Origin: Moringa oleifera
Taxonomy: Eukaryota > Streptophyta > Magnoliopsida > Brassicales > Moringaceae
NCBI GenBank assembly: GCA_021397835.1
Contig: JAJFZO010000256.1
Coordinates: 1,596,501-1,660,500, forward strand
Length of the DNA: 64,000 nucleotides
Reading direction: 5' to 3'
Part shown: positions 53,573 through 64,000 of the stretch, one piece after another
Numbering within the stretch: the first letter of the stretch is position 1
Layout of the letters: every line of letters starts with the position of its first letter
Program-made: the position numbers and the translations under genes
The notes under the pieces: generated by a model
The model's input: only the letters and a program-made list of their open reading frames with translations
Databases searched by the model: none
What the model was told of the DNA's origin: nothing

Positions 53573-56500
53573 ATGTTGACAAAGTTTGAGACGAAGAGTA
53601 ATAGAGTGAAGGGACTGAGTTTCCACAGTAAGAGACCATGGATTCTGGCGAGTCTTCACAGTGGGGTGATCCAGCTATGGGACTATCGAATGGGAACTCT
53701 CATTGACAGATTCGACGAGCATGATGGCCCTGTTCGTGGAGTTCATTTCCACAAATCACAGCCTTTGTTTGTGTCTGGAGGTGCATAGCTTCTTCCGTCT
53801 CTCTCTTTTTCTCGTTTTGTTGCAATTGTCTTTCCTTTTGACTTGCCATTGTGAACATTATTGAGTTCTGTGCAATTGTCTTTGCTTTTGACTTGCAATT
53901 GTGAACATTATCGAGTTCTGTGCAATTGTTTTGTTGATAATGAATTATAATTGTGCTGTTTAACTGTTGTGTACTTAAACCAGAAATGCATAGGTTTGGT
54001 TCTTCGGGTGGGTTAGAGTTTAATTCTGTATAGATCTTGGTGATTACTCTGCACTTTACTAAGAGAACTGGCAAAAATAAAATGAACGGTACATAACTTG
54101 TTCAGCGCCCGTTTTTGCTTAATTTGAATGATTTAGGTTATCTTCATTGATCTTATGCATGGATTAGGAATAGTCGAGTGGATTTGTTTTATCATTCTTG
54201 ATAATGGTCACCTATCTTTCCATTATGGCTTGAATTTGATGATGCCCTTTCATTGCGGCATTGATTCTAAGCATCTATTAGAACACTTTGCATTGGATCT
54301 TACCATAGGCATCCGGTGTTCGTTGTTAGATCCAAATTGGTAGTTCAATTAAGTGCCGGATGTGTGGGTCTATCCCTTCCCTATCCCTTCAGCGCATCGT
54401 TGCTGAAGATGGCAGAGTGCAGTATTGTTATCATGTGTAACAACAGAGATATTACTGGTTTAGCCAGCTTGAACTTTTCTTATATATTGACCTCGATTGC
54501 ATGGATGTGGTGGATGTACAGTTGAATTATGATAATGCTGATAGTTTGTTGTCACTATGTCTGCAATTGCTTGTGATTGGGAAAACTTCTTAGGTTTTGA
54601 AATCTTGTTTAAGTGGTAAAAAATTACTATTTGCTTTCTCATCTCATGGATGAAGTTCTTTTGCTTTCTTATTGAGAATGTGGTTACTAAAATTGATGGC
54701 TTTTGCAGGGGATGACTATAAGATAAAAGTTTGGAACTATAAGATGCATAGGTGTCTCTTCACTCTTCTTGGACACCTTGATTACATCCGCACTGTGCAA
54801 TTTCATCATGAGTACCCATGGATTGTGAGTGCAAGTGACGATCAGACTATCCGCATATGGAATTGGCAATCACGCACTTGTATTTCTGTGTTGACTGGTC
54901 ACAATCATTACGTGATGTGTGCCTCTTTCCATCATAAAGAAGACCTTGTTGTGTCTGCTTCTCTGGATCAGACTGTTCGTGTATGGGATATTGGTGCCCT
55001 GAGAAAGAAGACCGTGTCACCTGCAGATGACATTCTGCGACTAAGTCAGATGAACACAGATCTTTTTGGTGGTGTTGATGCTGTCGTTAAGTATGTCTTG
55101 GAAGGCCATGACCGTGGGGTTAACTGGGCTGCATTCCATCCCACGCTACCCTTGATTGTCTCAGGAGCAGATGATCGTCAAGTGAAATTGTGGCGCATGA
55201 ACGGTGATGAAACATCTCTCTCTCTATGTTTTAAAATTTTCTGCACAGTATTTAATGCGGTCTTTTCGTCCATCCAAGCAGTGGTCTGAGTTGTCAGGAA
55301 GTTAACTGCCTGATGATGAGGTTTCTGTTATGCTTATAATAACTTGTTTTTTCAAAGACTGGCTACTATATGGTTTTAAATAGTTGATGGTTGTGTTTTA
55401 TTTTGAATAGCCAAAATATTAGCAACCTTATGTTCTTATTATGAATACAGTCATCTGAAGAAACTCAGTTATTGAGGTGAGATATGTATATTTTATTTGC
55501 AGAGACAAAGGCTTGGGAAGTGGATACGTTGAGAGGGCACATGAATAACGTGTCGTGTGTTATGTTCCATGCCAAGCTGGACATAATTGTATCAAACTCT
55601 GAGGACAAAAGTATTCGTGTGTGGGATGTAACAAAGAGAACTGGAATTCAAACTTTTCGTAGAGAGCATGACCGCTTCTGGATCCTTGCTGCTCATCCTG
55701 AGATGAATCTTTTGGCAGCAGGTCATGACAGTGGCATGATTGTCTTCAAACTGGAAAGAGAACGACCTGCCTTTTCTCTAAGTGGTAACTCAATGTTCTA
55801 TATCAAAGATCGCTTTTTACGATTTTATGAGTTTTCAACTCAAAGGGACACACAAGTGATCCCAATTCGGCGGCCTGGTTCCACTACTCTAAATCAGGGT
55901 CCTCGGACTCTTTCATACAGTCCCACGGAAAATGCTGTACTTATCTGCTCCGATGTGGACGGGGGATCTTATGAGTTGTATGCCATACCAAAAGACAGCA
56001 TTGGTAGGGCTGATAGTATGATAGATGCAAAGAGGGGTCTTGGAGGTTCTGCTATTTTTGTGGCTCGAAATAGGTTTGCTGTGCTTGATAAAAGCAGCAA
56101 CCAAGTCTTAGTTAAGAACCTCAAAAATGAGGTGGTTAAAAAAAATGCCCTACCGATTGCTACAGATGCAATGTTTTATGCCGGGACAGGTAATTTGTTG
56201 TGTAGGGCAGAGGATAGGGTCATTATATTTGATCTCCAGCAGAGGCTTGTGCTTGGTGATCTTCAAACCCCCTTTGTGAAATACGTTATTTGGTCAAATG
56301 ACATGGAGAGTGTTGCTCTGCTCAGCAAACATGCAATTATCATTGCTAGCAGGAAGCTTGTGCACCGATGCACTCTTCACGAGACAATTCGTGTAAAAAG
56401 TGGAGCATGGGATGACAATGGAGTTTTTATTTATACAACTCTGAATCACATCAAATATTGCCTTCCGAATGGAGATTGTGGGATTATTAGGACCCTTGAT

Positions 56501-58456
56501 GTCCCAATATACATCACCAAGGTTTCTGGGAATACTATCTTTTGCTTGGATCGTGATGGAAAGAACAGGGTTATTGTTATTGATGCAACAGAATATATAT
56601 TCAAGCTATCTTTATTAAAGAAGAGATATGATCATGTTATGAGCATGATAAGGAACTCTCAGCTTTGTGGACAGGCAATGATTGCTTACCTGCAACAGAA
56701 AGGGTTCCCTGAAGTTGCTCTCCATTTTGTGAAGGATGAAAGAACTCGTTTCAATTTGGCTTTGGAGAGTGGCAACATTCAAATCGCAGTTGCATCTGCT
56801 AAGGAGATTGATGAGAAAGATCACTGGTACAGATTGGGGGTGGAGGCTCTTCGACAGGGCAATGCAGGTATCGTGGAATATGCCTACCAGCGGACAAAGA
56901 ATTTTGAGAGGTTATCTTTCCTTTATCTCATTACTGGGAATATGGACAAGTTGTCGAAAATGCTGAAAATTGCGGAAGTTAAGAATGATGTAATGGGTCA
57001 ATTTCATAATGCCCTTTACCTGGGTGATGTACAAGAACGTGTTAAAATCTTGGAGAATGTTGGACACTTACCTCTTGCTTACATTACAGCTTCAGTCCAT
57101 GGGCTACAGGATGTTGCTGAAAGGTTGGCAGCTGAGTTGGGTAATAATGTTCCTTCCTTGCCTGAGGGGAAAGTACCTTCCCTGTTGATTCCCCCAACAC
57201 CTGTTAGTTGTGGTGGTGATTGGCCCCTTTTGAGAGTAATGAAAGGAATTTTTGAAGGTGGGCTGGATAACGTTGGCAGGGGTGCAGTGGATGAAGAGGA
57301 GGAAGCTGCTGATGGTGATTGGGGTGAGGAACTTGATATGGTTGATGTGGGGGGCTTGCAAAATGGGGATGTTACAGCAATATTGGAGGATGGAGAGGTG
57401 GCAGAAGGAGATGAAGAAGAAGGTGGGTGGGATGTTGAAGATTTGGAGCTTCCACCTGAAGCTGACACTCCTAGGGCTTCTGTTAGTGCCCGATCCTCAG
57501 TCTTTGTGGCACCTACTCCTGGTATGCCTGTGAGTCAGATTTGGACCCAGAGATCTTCTCTTGCTGCTGAACATGCAGCTGCTGGCAATTTTGATACTGC
57601 AATGCGATTGCTAAGCCGACAACTTGGAATAAGAAACTTTGCACCTTTAAAATCCATGTTTCTTGATCTTTATACTGGCAGCCACACCTACTTACGTGCG
57701 TTTTCTTCTGCTCCTATTGTATCATTGGCGGTTGAAAGGGGGTGGATTGAGTCTGCTAGCCCTAATGTGAGAGGTCCTCCAGCTTTGGTTTTCAATTTCT
57801 CTCATTTGGAAGAGAAGCTCAAGGCTGGATACAAGGCTACAACATCTGGGAAATTCACTGAGGCTCTTCGTCTTTTTCTAAGCATTCTTCATACAATACC
57901 TCTAGTTGTTGTTGAGTCAAGGAGGGAAGTTGATGAGGTTAAAGAGTTGATTATCATAGTGAAGGAGTATGTTCTTGGACTGCAGATGGAGCTCAAGAGG
58001 AGGGAAATTAAAGACGATCCTGTTCGTCAGCAGGAGCTGGCTGCCTACTTCACGCACTGCAACCTTCAAATGCCTCATCTAAGGCTTGCCTTGCAAAATG
58101 CAATGAATGTTTGCTACAAAGCAAGGAACCTTACTACCGCAGGTAATTTTGCTCGACGGCTGCTGGAGACAAATCCCACGATTGAGAACCAATCAAGGAC
58201 CGCAAGGCAAGTTCTGCAGGCTGCCGAGAGGAATATGACAGATGCATCTCAGCTGAACTATGATTTCAGGAATCCTTTTGTGATATGTGGGGCAACTTAT
58301 GTCCCAATTTATCGGGGACAGAAGGACGTCTCGTGCCCTTACTGTAGTTCCCGATTTGTGCCTAGCCAGGAAGGGAATATCTGTACTGTCTGTGATCTCG
58401 CAGTTGTAGGTGCAGATGCCTCAGGTTTGCTCTGTTCTCCTTCCCAGACACGATGA
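53573..58456 (+). CDS. COPA: Coatomer subunit alpha, copy 1 (complete)
   Basis: Alpha-COP, the large scaffold subunit of the COPI coat that drives Golgi-to-ER and intra-Golgi transport. Three coding exons: 53573-53780, 54709-55203 and 55503-58456 (stop TGA), 1,218 residues, the usual plant length. WD40 repeats fill about residues 1-310 ([51 protein letters not shown]) and form the cargo-binding propeller. A second propeller and helical solenoid follow, with an acidic linker near residues 600-660 (AAVDEEEE-like, [14 protein letters not shown]). The C-terminal COPI domain ends with two CxxC pairs (CPYC, CTVC) and [11 protein letters not shown]. Compared with the downstream copy, this one has unusual replacements at normally constant sites (FHHKED for [16 protein letters not shown] for [16 protein letters not shown] for AVHPEM). 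Confidence 0.96.
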
Positions 58457-61288
58457 TTGAGCTGATGAATCAGGAGTAGTAAACATTTTCCAGCTCATTC
58501 TTTTCACAGCAGGAGGAAGTCATGTTGATTGATTCATATCTGCAGGTAAAAGGTATGAAATACTAAAGAAAAGTTACATTACCAAAGGATTGTTTGTGCT
58601 ATGCTTTTATTGGCTTTATGCCTTTTTGCCCTTCTATATGTAGTTGATTATGATTTTCAATGTAATAAGCATTTTGAGAATTTTGACTTGGGCTGTGCTG
58701 GTCCTTTGTTCAAAAGGCAAGAATAGTCAAAAGGCCCTTTTTAAAATTAGGTGATGATCATAGGCACTATGATTTACATGGCAATGTATGCAGATGCCAT
58801 TTGGCAAAAATTTGCTTATTTTTGCATTACTTGGGATTTTAATTGGACGGCAGGGATAGTAATATTGTTGTAGTTTCATTAAGCATTGTCAATGGCCATG
58901 TCATTTAATCTTAAAGGTTCTTTGTTATAATCTTTTTTATGTTTTTTCGTTATTGCTTGCATTGGCTGTGTTTATTGTAAGTTAATTCTTGCCATCGTTC
59001 TGATTGTTGTTGTGTCCTTGAAAATGTGTTTTGGGCATGATATGTTATTGGATATCTGTGCAGAAGTGCTGAAAAGTCTGAGTTCAAAATCTTGATTTGT
59101 ATGGAATTAATATATATTTGATGGTTGGATCATCGATGTTTGTGGAGTAGTGCATTTTCATGTTAAATGCATGGATTTTTTCTTAATGTGAGCTCAATCA
59201 CCTATGAGCTAAGGCATGGGGAGATGAATACCTTCCACGAAAGGGAAAATGCAGCATCTCATTGATTGTCTTTGGCGTTACCATTGAACCTCTGAATTGT
59301 CAACGGATAGGATACTGTTGTCCAGCAGGGGAAAGAATAACATTGTTGTTTATGCAACTTTTAAATATGTAGTGAGAGTAAAAAATGAAACATTCAGTTT
59401 CAGCTTTTAGCAGGGAAGAATCTGGATTTGGTTTTACAGCGACAGCAGGGAGGTACCTGGATTCTTGTATTTCTTTAGGAGTAACACGTGGTGCTATTTA
59501 ACTATAGATCTTTGGCAAATTGGATAATTTTAGACAAGCAAAATAGTGCTTTACTGTTTTAGAGGTGGATGAGTGTATTTATTGGCCAATATTGTCTTCA
59601 TAGTGGGTTTTGTTAAAATGTTCTTTTTCTTTTGGATCGCATCCTGCAAAATTTGGATGGTAATTATATCTCCTTCTCAGATGTTCATGATTCTCACACA
59701 TTGTGGCCCTAAGTTTCATGATTTGTTAATCATGAAAATTATACATATATAGAGGCCTCTCAAATTTGACTGTGCAGTATATATATATATATATATGTAT
59801 GTATGTGTATGTGTGCGCGATCTCTTACCGATCTAAATTAGTGTTAAATTTTTTGATATGAAATTTGGAAGGTTTTTCCATTTATGTTAATAATATAAAA
59901 AATATAAAATTATGTGAAAATAATTTTAATCATTAAATCTATTTAACTACTATTATTTTTACTTTGCCTGCAATTATTACTCAAATGCTCATTTTTCTTG
60001 TTCCATATGCAAGGTTGGATCCATTGCTAGATTCTAACAGTCTAAATAGTTGAACATGCAGTAATTAGTTGCATTATTTCCCCCAACCTTTTATTTTTAA
60101 CAGTGCTCTACACAGCAAAGAGGGAAAGAAAAGAAGATCAAATATTTCTCTTATAATGGTTTCTAATTTCATTTCAAAACTTATTTTTTTCTCTCATTTT
60201 GAATATATCAAAGTCATTCTCATTCTAATTATTTAGAATACATTTAGTGTTTCAATGTTTATGTGCATCTTAACCTCTCTCTCTCTTTCTATCTCTTCAA
60301 TATGCATGTAAAATACTTTCAGACTTCATTTATATTTCAGAGAACATACTATCTTTGGCACTTATTTTATATTTAAATTATAAATTGCAAAATATATCTT
60401 ATAAACTTATTATCAATAAAATTTAACAAAAACTTAGACAACTCTTTTCTCTCTTAAAATAATAAATAAAAATTAGTCAAATTATTCAGTTTTATCACAA
60501 TAATTAAAAATTAATACAAAACAATACTTAATAAATAATGAATGATGCATTATTTATCTTTCGTTTTCTTCTTCTTCCTTTTGTTTTTTCAAATCTTTAA
60601 ACTCTGAGTTTTAGATAACTTATATTTCACTCGGCATTAAAATCCTGAATGGTATTAATCAGACACATATATATATATATATATATATAATCTTTTACAC
60701 AAATATCAATTTTGAAGTGAAATTAAAAAAATAAATTGTCACATAATAATATATATTATCTTATACACAATATCATTTTTGTTAATTTTATTTTAAAATA
60801 TAAATTACATTGCACCACTAGGGCAGAATTGTTACAAACTCATAATTTTTTTAGATTTAATGAAAATTTAAATTACAACTTAAAATTCATTTTAACTGAA
60901 GATTTTTAATTGACTGAAATGTTTTCACATAATAATATATATATATATATATATATTTTTTTTTTGGAAAACAAAGCCCGGCGAGGAGGAGCAGAATGAA
61001 ATATAAGTTACTTATCTTTTCCTTCGTGTTTCTCCCAGTTAGATAATTAAGCGACCGGGAACCAGAATTAAACACACTATAGCGAGGCTCAGATCTAAGC
61101 CCAGAACTGAAATACCTCTCTCTCTCACCCTCGCTTCTCGATCTGACTGTCTCTACGAAATAGCTCTCTCTGACTCTCTCCTTCTCCCTTTCTCTCTCTG
61201 TCTCCTGTAATGTGTGTTTGGTAATGCTGGTGATTGTGGACGCAATTGTGTGGTCGCTTGGTCCTCTCATTTACTGATCAGATCTAAG
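58457..61288. other. Intergenic region between the alpha-COP copies
   Basis: Left part is the 3' UTR and terminator zone of copy 1. 59860-60960 is AT-rich with (TA)n runs at about 59778-59796, 60667-60689 and 60934-60955. From about 60970 the sequence becomes a GC-richer promoter and leader with CT runs (61110-61200) ending at donor 61288/61289. No other gene is seen. Confidence 0.55.
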
Positions 61289-61549
61289 GTTTAATTCATT
61301 TTTACTTTGTGGTTTTCCTTTCCCTTTTTCCACGAATATTTATTTCATGTCAAGTTTCTTTGATCTTTGTAGATCTATTCTCAGTTTATGCAATTAGGTT
61401 TTCTCTCATTGGAATTCGTTTCCTCTGTTTGGTCACTGAGAAATCTAGTATTGGCTCCGGAAATCTCAATCTCAAGCTCTGGATTGTTTGAAGTAATCAT
61501 CAAATTAATTGGGGCAGTTGCTAATCTATATCTGATTTGGTTTTTGTAG
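61289..61549 (+). other. 5' UTR intron of the second alpha-COP gene
   Basis: Donor GATCTAAG/GTTTAATT and acceptor TTTTTGTAG bound a 261-base leader intron, 48 bases before ATG 61598, matching the position of the one in copy 1. Confidence 0.65.
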
Positions 61550-61597
61550 AGTCCTTTTCTCCTTTTCTCTGGGGATTTGTTTTGGTGAGTGGAGAAG

Positions 61598-64000
61598 ATG
61601 TTGACAAAATTCGAGACGAAGAGTAACCGAGTGAAGGGACTCAGTTTCCACAGCAAGAGACCATGGATTCTCGCGAGTCTTCACAGCGGTGTGATCCAGC
61701 TGTGGGATTATCGCATGGGGACTCTCATCGATAGATTTGACGAACACGATGGCCCTGTTCGCGGTGTTCATTTCCACAGATCACAGCCCTTATTCGTTTC
61801 TGGAGGTAATATTTCTGTTGCTCTTTGCTAATTAAATTTGCTTTACTTTTAATGTGTAGTTGTTGATTTCAGTGACCTTCGGGTAATGGTTTTGATTGAT
61901 CTGTAACACGTACTGAGCTGAAAATGTTGGATTCTTATCTGTGGATTTTGTTAGATCTAGGAAATTATCATTTTGTTTGTGAGGAATTATTTTATTTTCG
62001 TGTGCATCATATTGCATGGAGCTCTAGATGTGCAAGATAGAGGATAATATAAGTTTTGCCGATTAGATTCCATCATGTAAGTTTAATTGAGTGTGAATTT
62101 TGTTTGGTTATTCAAGGCAGGAAAATCCTTTCGTTCTGTTGCATTGGTCTCAAGCTTCATTTAGGAATACTCTGCATCTAGACTTGTTTCAACTTCAACA
62201 GATGGGTATCATCGTTCTGCGATCCTAGAGTTTTTAGATCTGATATTGGCGTGTATTCTCTGTCAAATCTTTGCATCTATGGGTATAAATATATTTGTAT
62301 ATGTATGTATGTCTGTATATATATGCATATGTATTGGTTTATTTGGAAGGCTCTGGATACTCCTACTTAGTGGAGGTAATTTTTCATCTCTTGAATTGCC
62401 ATTTTTGATGATGGTGGCACTGTGGGAGTCAGTCTAGGTCTCTCAAAAGATTATTGAGAAACATTTCCTGTTACCTAATTGCAACTAATTCTATCTATTC
62501 AAATTGCTAGTTTTTGTGGATTTTCATAAATTTTGAGATGGCTTTGATGAAAATAAAATAAAATAAATTTTTAGATGGCTCAAATTGTAAAGAAAATTCA
62601 GACTGGGAGGATTTTGTTAAAGTGGAGTGGTCATTTTTATGTATGCTTGGGTGATAGAATTGATACTGTGTAGAATAGTGTTTGTATGGGGCATGTGTCT
62701 TTAAAACTGTGTTGGGTTTTGCAGGGGATGATTACAAGATTAAAGTTTGGAATTACAAGACACATAGGTGTCTGTTTACTCTGCTTGGACATCTGGATTA
62801 TATCCGTACTGTCCAGTTTCATCATGAATATCCATGGATTGTGAGTGCTAGTGATGATCAGACTATCCGCATATGGAACTGGCAGTCACGCACTTGTATT
62901 TCTGTGTTGACTGGCCACAATCATTATGTCATGTGTGCTTCGTTCCATCCTAAAGAAGACCTTGTTGTGTCAGCCTCCTTGGATCAAACTGTTCGTGTCT
63001 GGGATATCGGTGCCCTAAGGAAGAAGACTGTGTCCCCAGCAGATGATATCCTGCGGTTGAGTCAGATGAATACTGATCTTTTTGGCGGTGTTGATGCTGT
63101 TGTTAAGTATGTCCTGGAAGGCCATGACCGAGGAGTGAACTGGGCTGCTTTTCATCCCACTCTACCTTTGATTGTCTCAGGAGCAGATGACCGCCAAGTG
63201 AAATTGTGGCGCATGAATGGTAATTGCATGCAAACCCTTGTTCTTTTTCCCCATTTTCCTGTTTAACTGGTACTATGGGTGGAAGTCTTTTCATATGTTC
63301 AGTTAGTTGGCCTATTCCTATCTTTTCAGATCTTTGTTAATTTGCTTAGTAATCCATTTATTGTACTTGGTGTTTTGAAATATTCTCATAGCAGTGGTTT
63401 CAGTAAGTTAAAACTTCATGCTATATGTCATTCAATAGTTAAACCGAGTTAAGAATATGCAACTTTGGATAGTCCAATATGTGACTTCTCTAGATAAGCC
63501 TGTATGCAATTTTAGTCTCAAAACAAGCTGAACTTTAAAAATGAATTTGTTCATTTTGATTTCAGAGACAAAGGCTTGGGAAGTGGACACCTTAAGAGGG
63601 CACATGAATAATGTGTCATGTGTTATGTTCCATGCCAAACAGGACATAATCGTATCAAATTCTGAGGACAAAAGCATTCGTATCTGGGATGCAACTAAGC
63701 GAACTGGACTGCAAACTTTCCGGCGAGAGCATGACCGATTCTGGATTCTTGCTGTTCACCCTGAGATGAATCTTTTGGCAGCGGGCCATGACAGCGGCAT
63801 GATTGTTTTCAAGCTGGAGAGAGAACGCCCTGCCTTCTCTGTGAGTGGTGATTCTCTGTTCTACTGCAAAGATAGATTCCTGCGATTCTATGAGTTTTCA
63901 ACTCAAAGGGATGCACAAGTTATTCCCATTCGGCGGCCTGGTACCCCCAGCCTGAATCAAAGCCCTAGGACTTTATCTTACAGTCCCACGGAAAATGCTG
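61598..64000 (+). CDS. COPA: Coatomer subunit alpha, copy 2 (3' end outside window)
   Basis: Tandem paralogue of the preceding gene. Exons 61598-61805, 62725-63219 and 63566 to the window edge; exon 1 and exon 2 have exactly the lengths of copy 1 (208 and 495 bases) and the same phase-1 junctions. About 379 residues are visible, covering the first WD40 propeller and the start of the next part. Differences from copy 1 are few in exons 1-2 (HFHRSQ, THRC, FHPKED) and more in exon 3 ([50 protein letters not shown]). This copy keeps the residues I remember as common in plant alpha-COPs, so it is probably the more conserved one. Introns do not align by eye between copies, so the duplication is not recent. 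Confidence 0.95.

Noticed and set aside
57079..57468. 129-codon minus-strand Ser-rich open frame
   Set aside because: Antisense to the acidic linker of alpha-COP copy 1.
60887..61270. 127-codon minus-strand open frame
   Set aside because: Low-complexity frame across CT runs in the leader of alpha-COP copy 2; reads Arg/Glu repeats only.

Overview
This is a piece of a plant nuclear genome, almost certainly a eudicot. The genes have many short exons with GT-AG introns, the intergenic DNA is very AT-rich, there is a nuclear tRNA gene with A and B boxes, and all the proteins are plant families (plastid MATE transporter, CRM-domain protein, plastid sugar kinase, RING-bearing kinesin-7, double B-box factor, chloroplast ATP-synthase biogenesis factor, alpha-COP). 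The species cannot be named from the sequence alone. No bacterial, viral or CRISPR content was seen.

Layout. (1) 0.3-4.7 kb, plus strand: 3' part of an EDS5/DTX46-type MATE transporter gene, cut by the window edge. (2) 5.5-10.1 kb: a tandem second copy of the same gene, intron-containing but broken by stops and indels. (3) 10.7-12.8 kb, minus: a chloroplast-type single-CRM-domain protein, head to head with a tRNA-Pro(CGG) at 12.9 kb. (4) 13.0-14.5 kb: AT-rich repeats that look like a non-autonomous DNA transposon. (5) 15.1-16.6 kb, minus: a MEI2-C-terminal-RRM-only gene. (6) 17.4-21.0 kb, minus: a nine-exon D-ribulose kinase (XK-1) homologue carrying an apparent one-base deletion. (7) 21-27 kb: gene-free, AT-rich, with several repeats. 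(8) 27.0-37.8 kb, plus: a 24-exon kinesin-7 with a C-terminal RING finger. (9) 39.6-40.5 kb, minus: BBX20-like double B-box gene. (10) 41-47.5 kb: gene-free AT-rich DNA. (11) 47.6-51.9 kb, plus: CGLD11/BFA3-like gene in 11 exons. (12) 53.6-58.5 kb and 61.6 kb to the window end, plus: two tandem alpha-COP genes with the same three-coding-exon layout; the second runs off the edge.

The gene order matches, from memory, two duplicated Arabidopsis blocks (At2g21340-At2g21390 and At4g39030-At4g39070). Each Arabidopsis block seems to keep only part of the set, whereas this window keeps the union. The genes are independent housekeeping, plastid and light-response genes and do not form one pathway, although several products (MATE, CRM, kinase, BFA3) are expected in plastids. 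I did not find a clearly new biological system. The points most worth a second look are the frameshift in the kinase gene, the decayed MATE duplicate, the tandem alpha-COP pair with one faster-changing copy, a probable GC-AG intron, and a few unusual palindromes and repeats.

CDS coordinates run from the first to the last coding base and include introns; exon positions are given in each entry. Exon borders were placed by reading splice sites and keeping frame, not from transcripts.
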